This document shows positions 22,118 through 32,854 of a DNA stretch of 64,000 bases, in pieces. Numbering within the stretch: position 1 is the stretch's first letter; each line of letters opens with the position of its first letter. The stretch covers positions 191,793,921 to 191,857,920 of the forward strand of contig NC_053393.1 of the NCBI RefSeq assembly GCF_905171765.1, read 5' to 3'. The notes beneath the pieces are model-generated. The model had not been told where the DNA came from. It saw only the letters and a program-made list of their open reading frames with translations, and ran no database searches. This DNA comes from Bufo bufo (Eukaryota; Chordata; Amphibia; Anura; Bufonidae). The position numbers and the translations under genes are program-made.

Positions 22118-22346
22118 TACAATCCCAACCATGAGGCCCTGAGAAGTATTCTAATGAAACATTGGCATATAATAAAAAATGACCCCTACCTTAAAGAAAC
22201 TATTTAATCTAAACCACTCATCACCTTCAGGAGAGCAAGGACCCTGAAGAATATATTAGCACCAAGTAAATTTAAAAAGAGGAAGAAAGCGCGAACGGCA
22301 TCAGCCATTGCCAGTTGTTACCCGGATCGCGTAGGCAGCTACAGGT

Positions 22347-22661
22347 GTGGCCACACCCTCTGCAAATGCTGAAAAAAGCTTTATGAATTGTTCTTCCTCT
22401 TTCGTTATTTATCTTTTAGAATGTGAATGTGGCCTACAGTATGTGGGCCATACTATTCAGTCCCTGAGAGAACGTCTGAACAAACATCGGTGGTACATCA
22501 CACAGGGTTTTTTGAAACATAGTGTATCACACCATTTTCTCTCCACCCACAATAAGGATCCCTCCAAGCTCATCATTAGAACCACTGAATATATCGCTGA
22601 CTGTTTTGATAGATTCACAATGCTCCAAAGGAGGGAGATATTTTGGATTTTTAAGCTATAG
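22347..22661 (+). pseudogene. GIY-YIG endonuclease domain of Penelope-like element
   Basis: The frame shows SSFVIYLLECECGLQYVGHT (residues 17-36), where VIY and YVG are the two halves of the GIY-YIG motif, then LRERLNKH with probable catalytic Arg43, and LQRREIFWIF with probable catalytic Glu97. The domain looks structurally complete. The preceding Cys-rich linker (YRCGHTLCKC) is in another frame, so the domain is cut off from the reverse transcriptase by a frameshift as well as by the Tc1. The first codon here is GTG and not a true start. In intact elements this domain nicks the target DNA. Confidence 0.85.
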
Positions 22662-22789
22662 ACCCTTGAACCATATGGCCTAAATGAGAGTTTAGAGAAC
22701 AATTGTTTTTAATATGCCTGTTGTCTGACTAAACCACCCTCACAAGGCTCCATCAGTCCCCCCCCCCTCTCCTATTATCGGGACTTTGG

Positions 22790-22804
22790 TTCCTTTTTAT
22801 TCAC
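22790..22804. repeat. 15-bp target duplication, left copy
   Basis: TTCCTTTTTATTCAC, identical to 23596-23610. Confidence 0.8.
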
Positions 22805-23595
22805 TGTGTATATACTGATCCCGTAGGACAGAGGGATAAAACTTAGCATTTAATAATGATACAATCTAAAATACATAGACACTAGAGGATGAGCCTCTAC
22901 AACAAACATAATGAAAGACAGCCCAGCGGGCATAACTTGTACATATACACAGTGTGGCCAAGATAATGTAAAAGGTAAATAACAGGAACGTTCTCACCCG
23001 ATTGTAGACCAGGGTTTCTCACAGAGATGGTTGATGGTGGAGACGGCCCTGTAGTACTTGGTAGCCACACTGGAAAAGGAAAGGTGTATGTGCCCCTTCA
23101 GCATAGGTGGGTGACAGGGTAGTAAACCCTAGACGGCCCTGAGAAGGGGGCAGGGGCTAGTACGCCCTACCTATCTATACGGGGAACTTGCCCCGCAAGG
23201 AGCGTCCCCGTCCGGATACCTGGCCCTGTGGGGACAGATTCCCTAGTAGTCCCTAAAAAATGCTCCCTACGTGTCACGTTTCAGTTCGTGAAAGAATATC
23301 ATCAGGGGAGATCAGTGGTGGTCACAGGACTATGGATGGGGCCTGTGCGACCAATGAAAAGGGGGAAGATGGTACAAAAGAAGGGATGATATAGGTCAAA
23401 TGTCTAAAAATGTGTGCAGCCAGTCAGGCTAAATCGCACAAGACACGACCGCATCAAAAATTTCTATCAATAATATAGGTGCACCAGTGGGTGCCAGCTA
23501 TAGTCGGTAGATAGAGCCACAGGATAGTTAATCCGAGGGCAGGCTGTCAGCCTTAAGTAGGCCTGGTCGTCAAATCTGGCCTTTTCGCTTTTCTA
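22805..23595 (-). mobile_element. Second Penelope-like insertion, 791 bp
   Basis: Bracketed by the perfect 15-bp repeat TTCCTTTTTATTCAC. It is non-coding. The minus strand carries a hammerhead-like CTGATGA...GAAACG motif at 23271-23310. It sits in the 3' region of the larger Penelope-like element. Confidence 0.65.
23271..23310 (-). ncRNA. Hammerhead-ribozyme-like motif 1
   Basis: The minus strand reads CCTGATGA, then TATTCTTTCACGAACT as a possible stem II, then GAAACGTGACACG. The invariant CUGANGA and GAAA segments of the hammerhead core are exact and correctly ordered. Stem II pairing is weak (ATTC with GAA-T type pairs), so cleavage activity is uncertain. Confidence 0.5.
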
Positions 23596-24285
23596 TTCCT
23601 TTTTATTCACAACTGGGATTATTCATTATATCCCACTGTTACTTTATACATAATTTATGAATTTTTAATCAAATTTGTTTTACTAGGGTTTGACCCCGAT
23701 CCCCTTTATTCGCATTAGAACTTTTCCCACCTGTGTCATCATTATACATATTTCAATCCATTCTCAACTAGCTACTATAATTATTATTCTCAAACTAGCT
23801 ACTATAATTTTTAAGTCATTCACTACCTAATTTACATAAGACCCGCTAGCACGTGTTGAGACGCAAAATACTGAATTTTTTACAATTGGTCACTAGGACC
23901 ATTAATTGTCTCTAGATTGACACGTGTTGCTGAATTATCAATATTAAAAATTAACATTTATTGTTTATCTTTAAGACATGACTGGAACTCAGAGATTAAA
24001 ATTGTTAGTTGTGCCTGCACTGTTGCAATTAGTATCATGTAATTGTTTTGTACTTGTAAGCCACTAGGGGGCACCTTAGCTATTTCTTCCTAGTTTTTTC
24101 TACTATCACTGCTTAGTTGTCGCTACTTAGTTATTGCAGTTAGTTTGGTGCGCACTGTTAGTTCCACAGTGCGCTATCTGTAAATAGCAAGTGTCCTCCT
24201 AGTGCGCTTAACTACTAACGGTCATTTCATACAATCTTGCTCTGCATAACACTAACTGGCTAAAATTACATAGAACACTCTCTGC

Positions 24286-24324
24286 CCCCCGACATGTTTC
24301 GCCAAATACTTGGCGTCTTCAGGG
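24286..24324 (-). ncRNA. Hammerhead-ribozyme-like motif 2
   Basis: The minus strand reads CCCTGAAGA, then C-GCC-AAGTATTT-GGC as stem-loop II, then GAAACATGTCGGG. CUGANGA and GAAA are exact; one extra C precedes the GCC/GGC stem. It belongs to the 3' region of the Penelope-like element. Confidence 0.55.
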
Positions 24325-24360
24325 GTTTGGGCAGTGGATGTGTTGGGGGCAGGACCAGGC

Positions 24361-24529
24361 TAATAGTAGTAGTAATAATAAATTACTAATAATAATAATA
24401 ATAATTACTAATAATAAATAAAATAAAAAAACTAATAAAGTAGGAATAGGCTAGTTAGGTTCAGCTGACATTAGCACATTGCTGTCAGCTAGTTTAATAG
24501 GGTTAACTCTGGTGACAGAAACCCTTTAA
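24361..24529. mobile_element. T2-type MITE, end fragment with (TAA)n
   Basis: The right end reads GTGACAGAAACCCTTTAA, matching in reverse the left end at 37556 (TTAAAGGGTTTCTGTCACC), and the interior GGTTCAGCTGACATTAGCAC also matches that copy. A TAA/TAAT microsatellite fills 24361-24440. Its terminal TTAA is shared with the piggyBac left end. Confidence 0.65.
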
Positions 24530-25466
24530 CCACTTCCCGACCGGATAACGCAGGGATGCGTCCTGCGGGCGGCCGGGTTATTCCTTCTGGACGCATCGGC
24601 GCGTCATCTTGCGAGACGCGAGATTACGCTCATATTTGGCCCGCACATGCGCAGTGCGGGTCGGCAAAAGTTGCAGAAGGAGTTGGTCACCAGCCTGCCA
24701 GCCAATGATCAGCGCTGGCAGGTTGGTGACTTTTAAATAAACGAACCAAAAGCCATCTAACACATTATATTTATAAATATAATGTGTTAAATGGCTTCTG
24801 TGCTCTCTGCTGGGTCCTTTTCGTCGGTTGGTCCCAGCAGAGAGCACAGATCACAGTGAGTACACCAAACACTACATATTAAGCCCAAGATCACCCCCAT
24901 CACCCCAATTAACCCCTTGATCACCCCTGTCAATCACTAGTGAAAGGGAAAAAAGTGATCAGTGTAAACTGTCACTTTTTTTTCCCACCAGTATTGACTG
25001 TTAGGTTTTGGTTAGTTTAGGCCCCTTTGATAGGTAGGTAGCTTCAGTTAGCGCCCAGCCTACCGCACCGCAGTCACTGATTCGCTGATTAGCATGTCGC
25101 TAATCAGCATTGGTACTTTATAGTATCTGTAAGTGATCAGAACTGATCACAGTCAGATCTATAATAGTATTGGTGTCACCTTAGCTCGCCCTCCACCCAA
25201 AACGCAGTGTTTGCCCGATCAGGCCTGATTGGTCGCCCACACGTGCGTTCACCCACGCCTGCCCCGCCGCAGTGACAATTTTATTATTTTTTTTTTATCA
25301 TTGCACAATCACTACACAAGCGCTACGGCGATAAAAAAAAATCTGTTTTGATATTTTTTATCAATCGCAGCGGCTTCCTGTACTTCGCTAGCCTCCCATT
25401 TGTAAGACAGGCTTGCTTTTTTTCTTGGGTAGTCTCAGGGAATACCCCCTAAATTTAGTTGACCAA

Positions 25467-25976
25467 ATGGAAAGGAAGGGGTATTCTTCTGAAGAGGCCT
25501 ACAGGCTTCTGACCCAGTCGGATGAGGAATGGGAACCCTCATCTGACGAATCCAGCGGGTCAGAATATGAACCTGTAGAAAGCAGTGGCAGTCTGACCCA
25601 AAGTTCGGACGATGAGGTTGAGGTCCCTGATACCACCAGGCGTACCCGGCCCCGTGTTGCTAGACCACAGGTTGCGCAGGATCCGCTTCAAGGGCAGCAG
25701 AGTGGAGCTGGCGCTGTCGGATTATGTGGTGAGGCATACACCAGCAGCGCAGCCCATCCTGGACCTAGTACCAGCACTGCCGTAGAACATGGTGAAGTGG
25801 CGAGCACCAGAAGGGCAGTTGAAGCTGGTACGGTGGCACGTGCAGTAGTTCCCCCGTCGCAGCCACCTCACAGACAGGCCCGTAGAGCCCCTAGAGTCCC
25901 TGAGGTGCTGGCAAACCCCATCTTCAGCCGCACCAGTAGTTCCCCCTTTCACCGCCCAGTCTGGAGTTCGGGTTGA
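25467..25976 (+). pseudogene. piggyBac transposase, N-terminal part
   Basis: I choose ATG at 25467 (MERKGYSSEEAYRLLTQSDE) since acidic N termini of this type start the family; an upstream in-frame ATG at 25413 is also possible. The region is acidic and Ser/Glu-rich (EPSSDESSGSEYEPVESS), low in structure, and ends in a stop at 25976. The next block starts in another frame within a few codons of there (VETAQIGSALGFFELFFTAE, from about 25971), so one frameshift near 25965-25975 explains the break. Confidence 0.8.
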
Positions 25977-26378
25977 GACAGCTCAGATCGGATCGGCACT
26001 GGGGTTTTTTGAGCTGTTCTTCACTGCAGAGCTCTTTGACTTAGTCGTGGCAGAAACAAACCGGTATGCCACTCAATTTATAGCCGCCAACCCGGGAAGC
26101 TTTTATGCCCAGTCTTTCCGGTGGAAACCCGTCCAAGTTTCCGAACTTAAGACTTTTCCGGCCCTTCTCCTCTACATGGGCCTGACAAAAAAGCATGAAT
26201 TGCGGTCATATTGGTCCACGAACCCAATTCATCACATGCCCATGTTCTCTGCTGCCATGTCCAGGACACGATTTGAGACCATCCTGCATTTCCTGCACTT
26301 TAGTGATAACAGCACCTCTCGTCCCAGAGGCCATCCAGCTTTTGACCGGCTCCACAAAATTCGGCCCCTCATAGACCA
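25971..26378 (+). pseudogene. piggyBac transposase, dimerisation and early catalytic part
   Basis: The frame carries LFDLVVAETNRYATQFIA, then TFPALLLYMGLTKKHELRSY, and SRTRFETILHFLHFSDN, the standard early block of the DDE_Tnp_1_7 domain. It is interrupted at 26379 by a 289-bp insertion that duplicated CCCTCATAGACCA; the protein resumes after it with LIDHFN. Confidence 0.85.
26366..26378. repeat. 13-bp target duplication, left copy
   Basis: CCCTCATAGACCA, repeated exactly at 26668-26680 around the insertion in the transposase. Confidence 0.85.
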
Positions 26379-26667
26379 GGCAACTTAGAAAAAGGATTCT
26401 GGAGACAATAGAGGTCCTCTTTTCAGCTCGTCTTTATTGGTATATTTCATAAAATCGACATGGTCACTGTCCCCACGGCATGGTCACAGAGACCATGTCG
26501 ATTTTATGAAATATACCAATAAAGACGAGCTGAAAAGAGGACCTCTATTGTCTCCAGAATCCTTTTTCTAAGTTGCCTGCTGCCTGCTACGGGAACACTC
26601 CCCAGGGCCTCTGGAGCCGGGACTATATACCATACCAGACAGGTGAGCTGGATAAAAGTTTTTCCTA
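26379..26667. mobile_element. Palindromic retro-insertion inside the transposase, 289 bp
   Basis: Flanked by a perfect 13-bp duplication. About 195 bp of it (26381-26576) is a palindrome with arms of about 88 bp. On the right arm AATAAAGACGAGCTG precedes the outer end, resembling the AATAAAGAGC layout of the dimer at 14796-15016. The long duplication implies target-primed or similar integration. I group it with the Penelope-like dimers by structure; there is no protein evidence. Confidence 0.6.
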
Positions 26668-27242
26668 CCCTCATAGACCACTTTAACACCAAATTTGCAG
26701 ATTTGTATACCCCTGAGCAAAACATCTGCATAGACGAGTCCCTGATACATTTTACCGGGCGCCTTGGCTTCAAGCAATACATCCCAAGCAAGCGCGCCCG
26801 GTATGGGGTCAAATTGTATAAGCTCTGTGAAAGGGCCACAGGCTATACACACAAATTTCGTGTCTATGAGGGTAAAGATCAGACCCTGGAGCCGGTCGGT
26901 TGCCCTGACTACTTGGGGAGCAGTGGGAAGACAGTTTGGGACTTGGTATCACCCTTATTTGGCAAGGGGTACCACCTTTATGTGGACAATTTCTACAAAA
27001 GTGTGCCCCTCTTCAGGCATTTGTTTCTAGAACAGATTGGCTGCTGTGGCACCGCGCGACCTAGTCGCCGGGGCTTCCCCCAACGGCTCGTTACCACCCG
27101 TCTTGCAAGGGGGGAGAGGGCTGCCTTGTGTAATGACGAACTGCTCGCTGTGAAATGGAGAGACAAGCGTGACGTTTACATGCTCTCCTCCATTCACGCA
27201 GACACGACAATCCAAATTGAACGGGCAACCAGTGTCATTTAA
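26668..27242 (+). pseudogene. piggyBac transposase, catalytic part 1
   Basis: Contains the first catalytic Asp in NICIDESLIHFTG and the second in HLYVDNFYKSVPLF, with KRARYGVKLYKLCERATGY between, all typical for the family. Ends at a TAA (27240-27242) where relatives continue with a Gln or similar codon; the frame goes on as KPLSVHDYNLLMGGVDFND, so this is a single nonsense change. Confidence 0.9.
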
Positions 27243-27689
27243 AAGCCCCTCTCGGTCCATGACTATAATTTGCTCATGGGAGGGGTGGACTTCAATGACC
27301 AGATGTTGGCTCCTTATTTACTCTCCCGCAGGACCAGACGCTGGTATAAGAAGGTGTCTGTATACCTAATTCAATTGGCTATGTACAATAGTTTTGTTCT
27401 CTACAGTAAGGCTGGGAGAACAAGATCCTTCCTTAAATTTCAGGAAGAGATCATCGAGAACCTCCTGTACCCAACCACCAGTGTAGTGAGCCGCCTATAT
27501 GAGCGACATTTCCCCAATGTCGTTGCTGGAACCTTAAACCAAGCGTCACCCCGAAAAATATGTTGTGTCTGTAGCAGGAGTGGGATAAGGCGTGACACCC
27601 GCTATTTCTGTCCTGACTGCCCTGACCACCCTGCCCTACGCTTAGAGGAGTGTTTCCGGAAGTACCACACACAGATACACTTAGTATAG
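27243..27689 (+). pseudogene. piggyBac transposase, catalytic part 2 and Cys-rich tail
   Basis: In frame with the preceding block after one stop codon. It has LLMGGVDFNDQM with the third catalytic Asp, then RRTRRWYKKVSVYLIQLAMY, and a C-terminal Cys-rich domain (ICCVCSRSGIRR, FCPDCPDHPALRLEECF) that binds the transposon ends in this family. The natural stop is at 27689. Confidence 0.9.
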
Positions 27690-28530
27690 GGATTGCGTGA
27701 CACAGGACAGGCACACAGGGGTCTTAGGGCCCTTTCACACAGAGCTGCTGCAAAACTCTCCTTTCACCTGGAACAAAGTGCATAATGTACTTCGCCACAT
27801 CTCTGGGCGATTTGCGCTTTGCACATTGTCCCTTGGGGAAGGAGAGGTTTGACCTCTAAAGGTAAAAAAAAAAAAAAAGAAATCACAGGTAAGCAAAAAA
27901 GTTAATGTTCCAAAAGTTCAATAAAGTTTATAAAAGTTAATGTTCTGTTCAAATGTTATATAAAGTTAATGTTAATAAATATATTGCGTTGCGGCCTGTT
28001 TTTTTTAGTTTTTTTTTTTTACCTTCTAGGTGGACCAAGCGATCAACCAACTGCAGCACTGATGTGCATTCTGACAGAAGCATTGCGCTGCTGTCAGATT
28101 ACACAAAGTCGGTGTATGCGGCGCTGCAAGACGAGATTTCTCCTCTGCAGTAAAAAAGATATTTTTGCGGAGGCTTATGAGCTGAGGGGCGGTGTTCATA
28201 TGCTTTGGCAAACATTTTTTATATAAAAAAAAAAAATTATTCTGGCAATGATTTATTCACTGACATCGATTGATGTGAATAGAGAAATCGGGTTTGCCGG
28301 GGCATACGAGCTGATTGGGTTTGGATGTTGGGCGGAGCTCCTATGTCCTGGCAGACGCCTTTCCCCTCCTTTTTTTTTTTTGCACATTTTTTGGCAGAGA
28401 TTTTTTCATCCACATTGATCGATGCGAATGAAGAAATATGTGCCGTTCATTTTTTCTTTCAGCCCAGAGGCTGAACGAAAAAAAAATAATATCATTACCC
28501 GTATGCTCAATATAGCATACGGTAATAGCA
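27690..28530. other. piggyBac 3' region, A/T-rich
   Basis: Non-coding. Contains AATAAAGTTTATAAAAG near 27919, a plausible polyadenylation region for the transposase, and several T-runs. Confidence 0.5.
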
Positions 28531-28539
28531 GAAACTCCT

Positions 28540-31500
28540 AATGCTGGCCATACATGTAATGATTGCGGAGACCCTCAAATGCCAGAACAGTACAAACACC
28601 CCACAAATGACCCCATTTTGGAAAGAAGACACCCCAAGGTATTCGCTGAGGGGCATATTGAGTCCATGAAAGATTAACCTTTTTGTCACAAGTTAGCGGA
28701 AAGGGAGACTTTGTGAGAAAAAACAAAAAAAAATCAATTTCTGCTAACTTGCGCCAAAAAAGAAAAATCTTCTATGAACTCGCCATGCCCCTCACGGAAT
28801 ACCTTGGGGTGTCTGCTTTCCAAAATGGGGTCACATGTGGGGTATTTATACTGCCCTGGCATTTTAGGGGCCCTAAAGTGTGAGAAAAAGTCTGGAATCC
28901 AAATGTCTAAAAATGCCCTCCTAAAAGGTACTCATTGGAATTTGGGCCCCTTTGCGCACCTAAGCTGCAAAAAAGTGTCACACATGTGGTATCGCCGTAC
29001 TCAGGAGAAGTAGGGCAATGTGTTTTGGGGTGTATTCATACATATACCCATGCTGGGTGAGAGAAATATCTCTGTAAAATGACAACTTTGTATAAAAAAA
29101 ATGGGAAAAGTTGTCTTTTACAGAGATATTTATCTCACCCAGCATGGGTATATGTAAAAATACACCCCAAACACACATTACCCTACTTCTCCTGAGTACG
29201 GCGATACCACATGTGTGACACTTTTCTGCAGCCTAGGTGCACAAAGGGGCCCAAAATCCAATGAGTATCTTTAGGATTTCACAGGGCATTTTTTACGCAT
29301 TTGGATTCCAAACTACTTCTCACGCTTTAGGTCCCCTAAAATGCCAGGGCAGTATAAATACCCCGCAAGTGACCCCATTTTGGAAAGAAGACACCCGAAG
29401 GTATTTCGTGAGGGGCATGGCGATTTCATGTAAAATTTTATTTTTTTGTCACAAGTTAGTGGAATATGAGACTTTGTAAGAAAAAAAAATATATATATAT
29501 ATCATTTTCCGCTAACTTGTGACAAAAAAAAAAAATATTCTAGGAATTCACCCTGCCCCTCACGGAATACCTTGGGGTGTCTTCTTTCCAAAATGGGGTC
29601 ACTTGTGGGGTATTTATACTGCCCTGGCATTTTAGGGGCCCTAAAACGTGAGAAGTAGTTTGGAATCCAAATGCGTAAAAAATGCCCTGTGAAATCCTAA
29701 AGATACTAATTGGAATTTGGGCCCCTTTGTGCACCTAGGCTGTATCTTTACGATTTCACAGGGCATTTTTTACGCATTTGGATTCCAAACTACTTCTCAC
29801 GCTTTAGGTCCCCTAAAATGCCAGGGCAGTATAAATACCCCACAAGTGACCCCATTTTGGAAAGAAGACACCCCAAGGTATTTCTTGAGGGGCATGGCAA
29901 GTTCATTTAACATTTTATTTTTTGTCACAAGTTAGTGGAATATGAGACTTTCTAAGAAAAAAAAAAACATTTTCCTCTAACTTGTTCCAAAAAAAATATA
30001 TTCTAGGAACTTGCCATGCCCCTCACGGAATACCTTGGGGTGTCTTCTTTCCAAAATGGGGTCACATGTGGGGTATTTATCCTGCCCTGGCATTTTAGGG
30101 GCCCTAAAGCGTGAGAAGTAGTTTGGAATCCAAATGCGTAGAAAATGCCCGATGAAATCGTAAAGATACTCTTTGGAATTTGGGCCCCTTTGCGCACCTA
30201 GGCTGCAAAAAAGTGTCACACATGTGGTATCGCCGTACTCAGAAGAAGTAGGGCAATGTGTTTTGGGGTGTATTTTTACATATACCCATACTGTGTGTGA
30301 GAAATATCTCTGTAAAATGACAACTTTGTATAAAAACATGGGAAAAGTTGTCTTTTACAGAGATATTTATCTCACCCAGCATGGGTATATGTAAAAATAC
30401 ACCCCAAAACACATTGCCCTACTTCTTCTGAGTACGGCGATACCACATGTGTGACACTTTTTTGCAGCCTAGGTGCACAAAGGGGCCCAAATTCCAATGA
30501 GTACTTTTAGGATTTCACAGGGCATTTTTACGCATTTGGATTCCAAACTACTTCTCACGCTTTAGGGCCCCTAAAATGCCAGGGTAGTATAAATACCCCA
30601 CAAGTGACCCCATTTTGGAAAGAAGACACCCCAAGGTATTTCTTGAGGGGCATGGCAAGTTCATTTAACATTTTATTTTTTGTCACAAGTTAGTGGAATA
30701 TGAGACTTTATAAGAAAAAAATAAAAACATTTTACTCTAACTTGTTCCAAAAAAAAAAATATTCTAGGAACTTGCCATGCCCCTCACGGAATACCTTGGG
30801 GTGTCTTCTTTCCAAAATGGGGTCACTTGTGGGGTATTTATCCTGCCCTGGCATTTTAGGGGACCTAAAGCGTGAGAAGTAGTTTGGAATACAAATGCGT
30901 AGAAAATGCCCGGTGAAATCGTAAAGATACTCTTTGGAATTTGGGCCCCTTTGCACACCTAGGCTGCAAAAAAGTGTCACACATGTGGTATCACCGTACT
31001 CAGAAGAAGTAGGGCAATGTGTTTTGGGGTGTATTTTTACATATACCCATACTGTGTGTGAGAAATATCTCTGTAAAATGACAACTTTGTATAAAAACAT
31101 GGGAAAAGTTGTCTTTTACAGAGATATTTATCTCACCCGGCATGGGTATATGTAAAAATACACCCCAAAACACATTTTCCTACTTCTTCTGAGTACGACG
31201 ATACCACATGTGTGACACTTTTTTGCAGCCTAGGTGCACAAAGGGGCCCAAATTCCAATGAGTACTTTTAGGATTTCACAGGGCATTTTTACGCATTTGG
31301 ATTCCAAACTACTTCTCACGCTTTAGGGCCCCTAAAATGCCAGGGCAGTGTAAATACCCCACAAGTGACCCCATTTTAGAAAGAAGACACCCAAGGTATT
31401 CCGTGAGGGGTATGGTGAGTTCATGTAAAATATGAGACTTTGTAAGAAAAAAATAATAATAATTCCATTTTCGCTAACTTGTGACAAAAAATAAAAACTT

Positions 31501-31590
31501 CCATGAACTCACTATGCCCATCAGCGAATACCTTAGGGTGTCTACTTTCCAAAATGGGGTCATTTGTGGGGTGTTTCTACTGTCTGGGCA
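28540..31590. repeat. Satellite of alternating inverted units
   Basis: The word CCTTGGGGTGTC appears in alternating orientation about ten times: minus-sense near 28630, 29390, 29870, 30630, 31388 and plus-sense near 28802, 29570, 30028, 30794, 31530 (some diverged). The array therefore has two dyad types. One is centred near 28712, 29490, 29953, 30713 and 31450; the other near 29088, 30330 and 31095, with a deleted one near 29725. The period is about 740-780 bp. No coding role: both strands show matching open frames because the units are palindromic. Confidence 0.9.
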
Positions 31591-31999
31591 TTGTAGAACC
31601 TCAGGAAACATGACAGGTGCTCAGAAAGTCAAAGTGCGTAAAATCATTTTTTTGCACCATAGTTCGTAAACGCTATAACTTTTACCCAAACCTATAAATA
31701 TACACTTATTGCATTTCTTTTTTTATCAAAGACATGTAGAACAATAAATTTAGAGAAAAATTTATATAGAAATGTAGTTGAAAAATGAAAGTGAAAAATT
31801 TCATTTTTTTGCAAAAATTTTGGTCAATTTTGATTAATATCAAAAAAAGTTAAAATGTCAGCAGCAATGAAATACCACCAAATGAAAGCTCTATTAGTGA
31901 GAAGAAAAGGAGGTAAAATTCATTTGGGTGGTAAGTTGTGTGACCGAGCAATAAACCGTGAAAGTAGTGTAGTGCAGAATTGTAAAAAGTGGTCTGGTC
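31591..31999. other. piggyBac 3' subterminal region
   Basis: A/T-rich sequence with AGTTCGTAAACGCTATAACT, and GACCGAGCAATAAACCGTG near 31942, leading to the lost right end. Confidence 0.5.
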
Positions 32000-32549
32000 A
32001 TATAACTGCACCGCACAAGGGTAAATAAGACATAGAAATATTTCCTTGTAATAAATCCTGTTAATGGCTGTATAATGGCAATTTGGATTCCCAGTTAGTA
32101 CAGCAAGGTGTAATAGGATTGTTCCTATTACCCAGGCTGTAACCTCCCCTACTGAACTCTGTTCTACATAAATGCTGTAGAATGAATCCTCCCTATCCTT
32201 TCTCTGAACTTCTATACAGCAAAATAAAAGTTTAAAGTCTTTTCTACCACTGTCCCTAGCGCCTGCTGACGTCTCTCCCTGCACTAAGTACACTGGAAAA
32301 TGGCTGAATCCAAGATGACTAAGGCTATTTACAGGGCTGTGACATCACAGGGCTGGCTGGCTGCTGATTGGCTGCATGCATGTCTTTGTGGGTGATCTCT
32401 TGTTCCCAGAGTTCCTTGCTCCATGTCCTAACACATGCAGCAGCAACGTTACCACAAAGCGGGAGGAAATTCGGATTCAGTGCAAATCAATTTTTTCTTT
32501 AAAATTCTGATCGAATTCCACTTTGTCAATTTTGATTCGCTCATCTCTA
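32000..32549. mobile_element. hAT-like element, right part
   Basis: Own sequence of the outer element, ending TTCGCTCATCTCTA, followed by the 8-bp CTTAAGAT. No transposase frame is visible. A 147-residue minus-strand frame here has no recognisable domain. Confidence 0.6.
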
Positions 32550-32557
32550 CTTAAGAT

Positions 32558-32854
32558 CATTGGATAGTTACCCAGAACCAGGATAAATGTAGTATGAGCG
32601 GGAGTTTACTCACACAGCTGTTTACATTGTTGGCCAGGTCATGCCCCAAAAATGTTATAATATATCTCTACATGTTGAGCCAAATAAATTATGGAAACAT
32701 TTGCAAAGGCCAAATGCACCCACAGACACTACTTCCACTGTATGACCATAGCATGTCTAACTAGGTCTTTACAAATTCCCCACTGCAAGAATGTAAGCTT
32801 TTAATGTACTCTACTTTATGCACGGTGTTTGTTCCATAAGATTGAATATAGATG
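32558..32854. other. Flank of the hAT-like nest, no gene
   Basis: If the nest is removed this joins 20117. On the minus strand it would then lead into the L1-type element, so it may be that element's 5' untranslated region. This is inference only. Confidence 0.3.

Larger units (their letters stand above)
20253..24360 (+). mobile_element. Penelope-like element, 5'-truncated
   Basis: Read left to right: end of the reverse transcriptase (20253-20563), a Tc1 insertion (20566-22117), a linker with TFRRARTLKNILAPS (about 22226-22270) and YRCGHTLCKC, the GIY-YIG endonuclease (22347-22661), and a long A/T-rich 3' region with a hammerhead-like motif at 24286-24324. RT followed by a GIY-YIG domain is the defining layout of Penelope-like elements. 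The right edge is approximate. A second Penelope-like insertion sits at 22805-23595. Confidence 0.75.
24526..32000 (+). mobile_element. piggyBac-type transposon, about 7.5 kb
   Basis: Begins at TTAA followed by CCACTTCCCGACCGG, a left end of piggyBac style. It carries a broken piggyBac transposase (25467-27689), then a long A/T-rich and palindromic 3' half (27700-31580), then a conserved tail with GACCGAGCAATAAACCGTG (about 31942). A clean right inverted end is not visible: the element fades into hAT-type sequence near 32000, so that end was lost or diverged. Insertion at TTAA is characteristic of the superfamily. Confidence 0.75.
20126..32549. mobile_element. hAT-like element expanded to 12.4 kb by insertions
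   Basis: The left end TATAGATGAGCGAA and right end TTCGCTCATCTCTA are inverted copies (one mismatch in 14), and both are bordered by the same 8-bp CTTAAGAT. Eight-bp duplications with TAGAG-like ends fit hAT-type transposons. The element's own sequence is only about 125 bp on the left and about 550 bp on the right (32000-32549), with no transposase. The rest is nested: a Penelope-like element, a Tc1, a second Penelope-like insertion, a T2 fragment and a piggyBac. Confidence 0.7.

Noticed and set aside
28540..31155. Series of similar 60-122-residue frames on both strands
   Set aside because: Produced by the alternating inverted satellite; no family resemblance.
31850..32293. 147-residue minus-strand frame
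   Set aside because: Starts in piggyBac tail and runs through hAT-like sequence; no domain.
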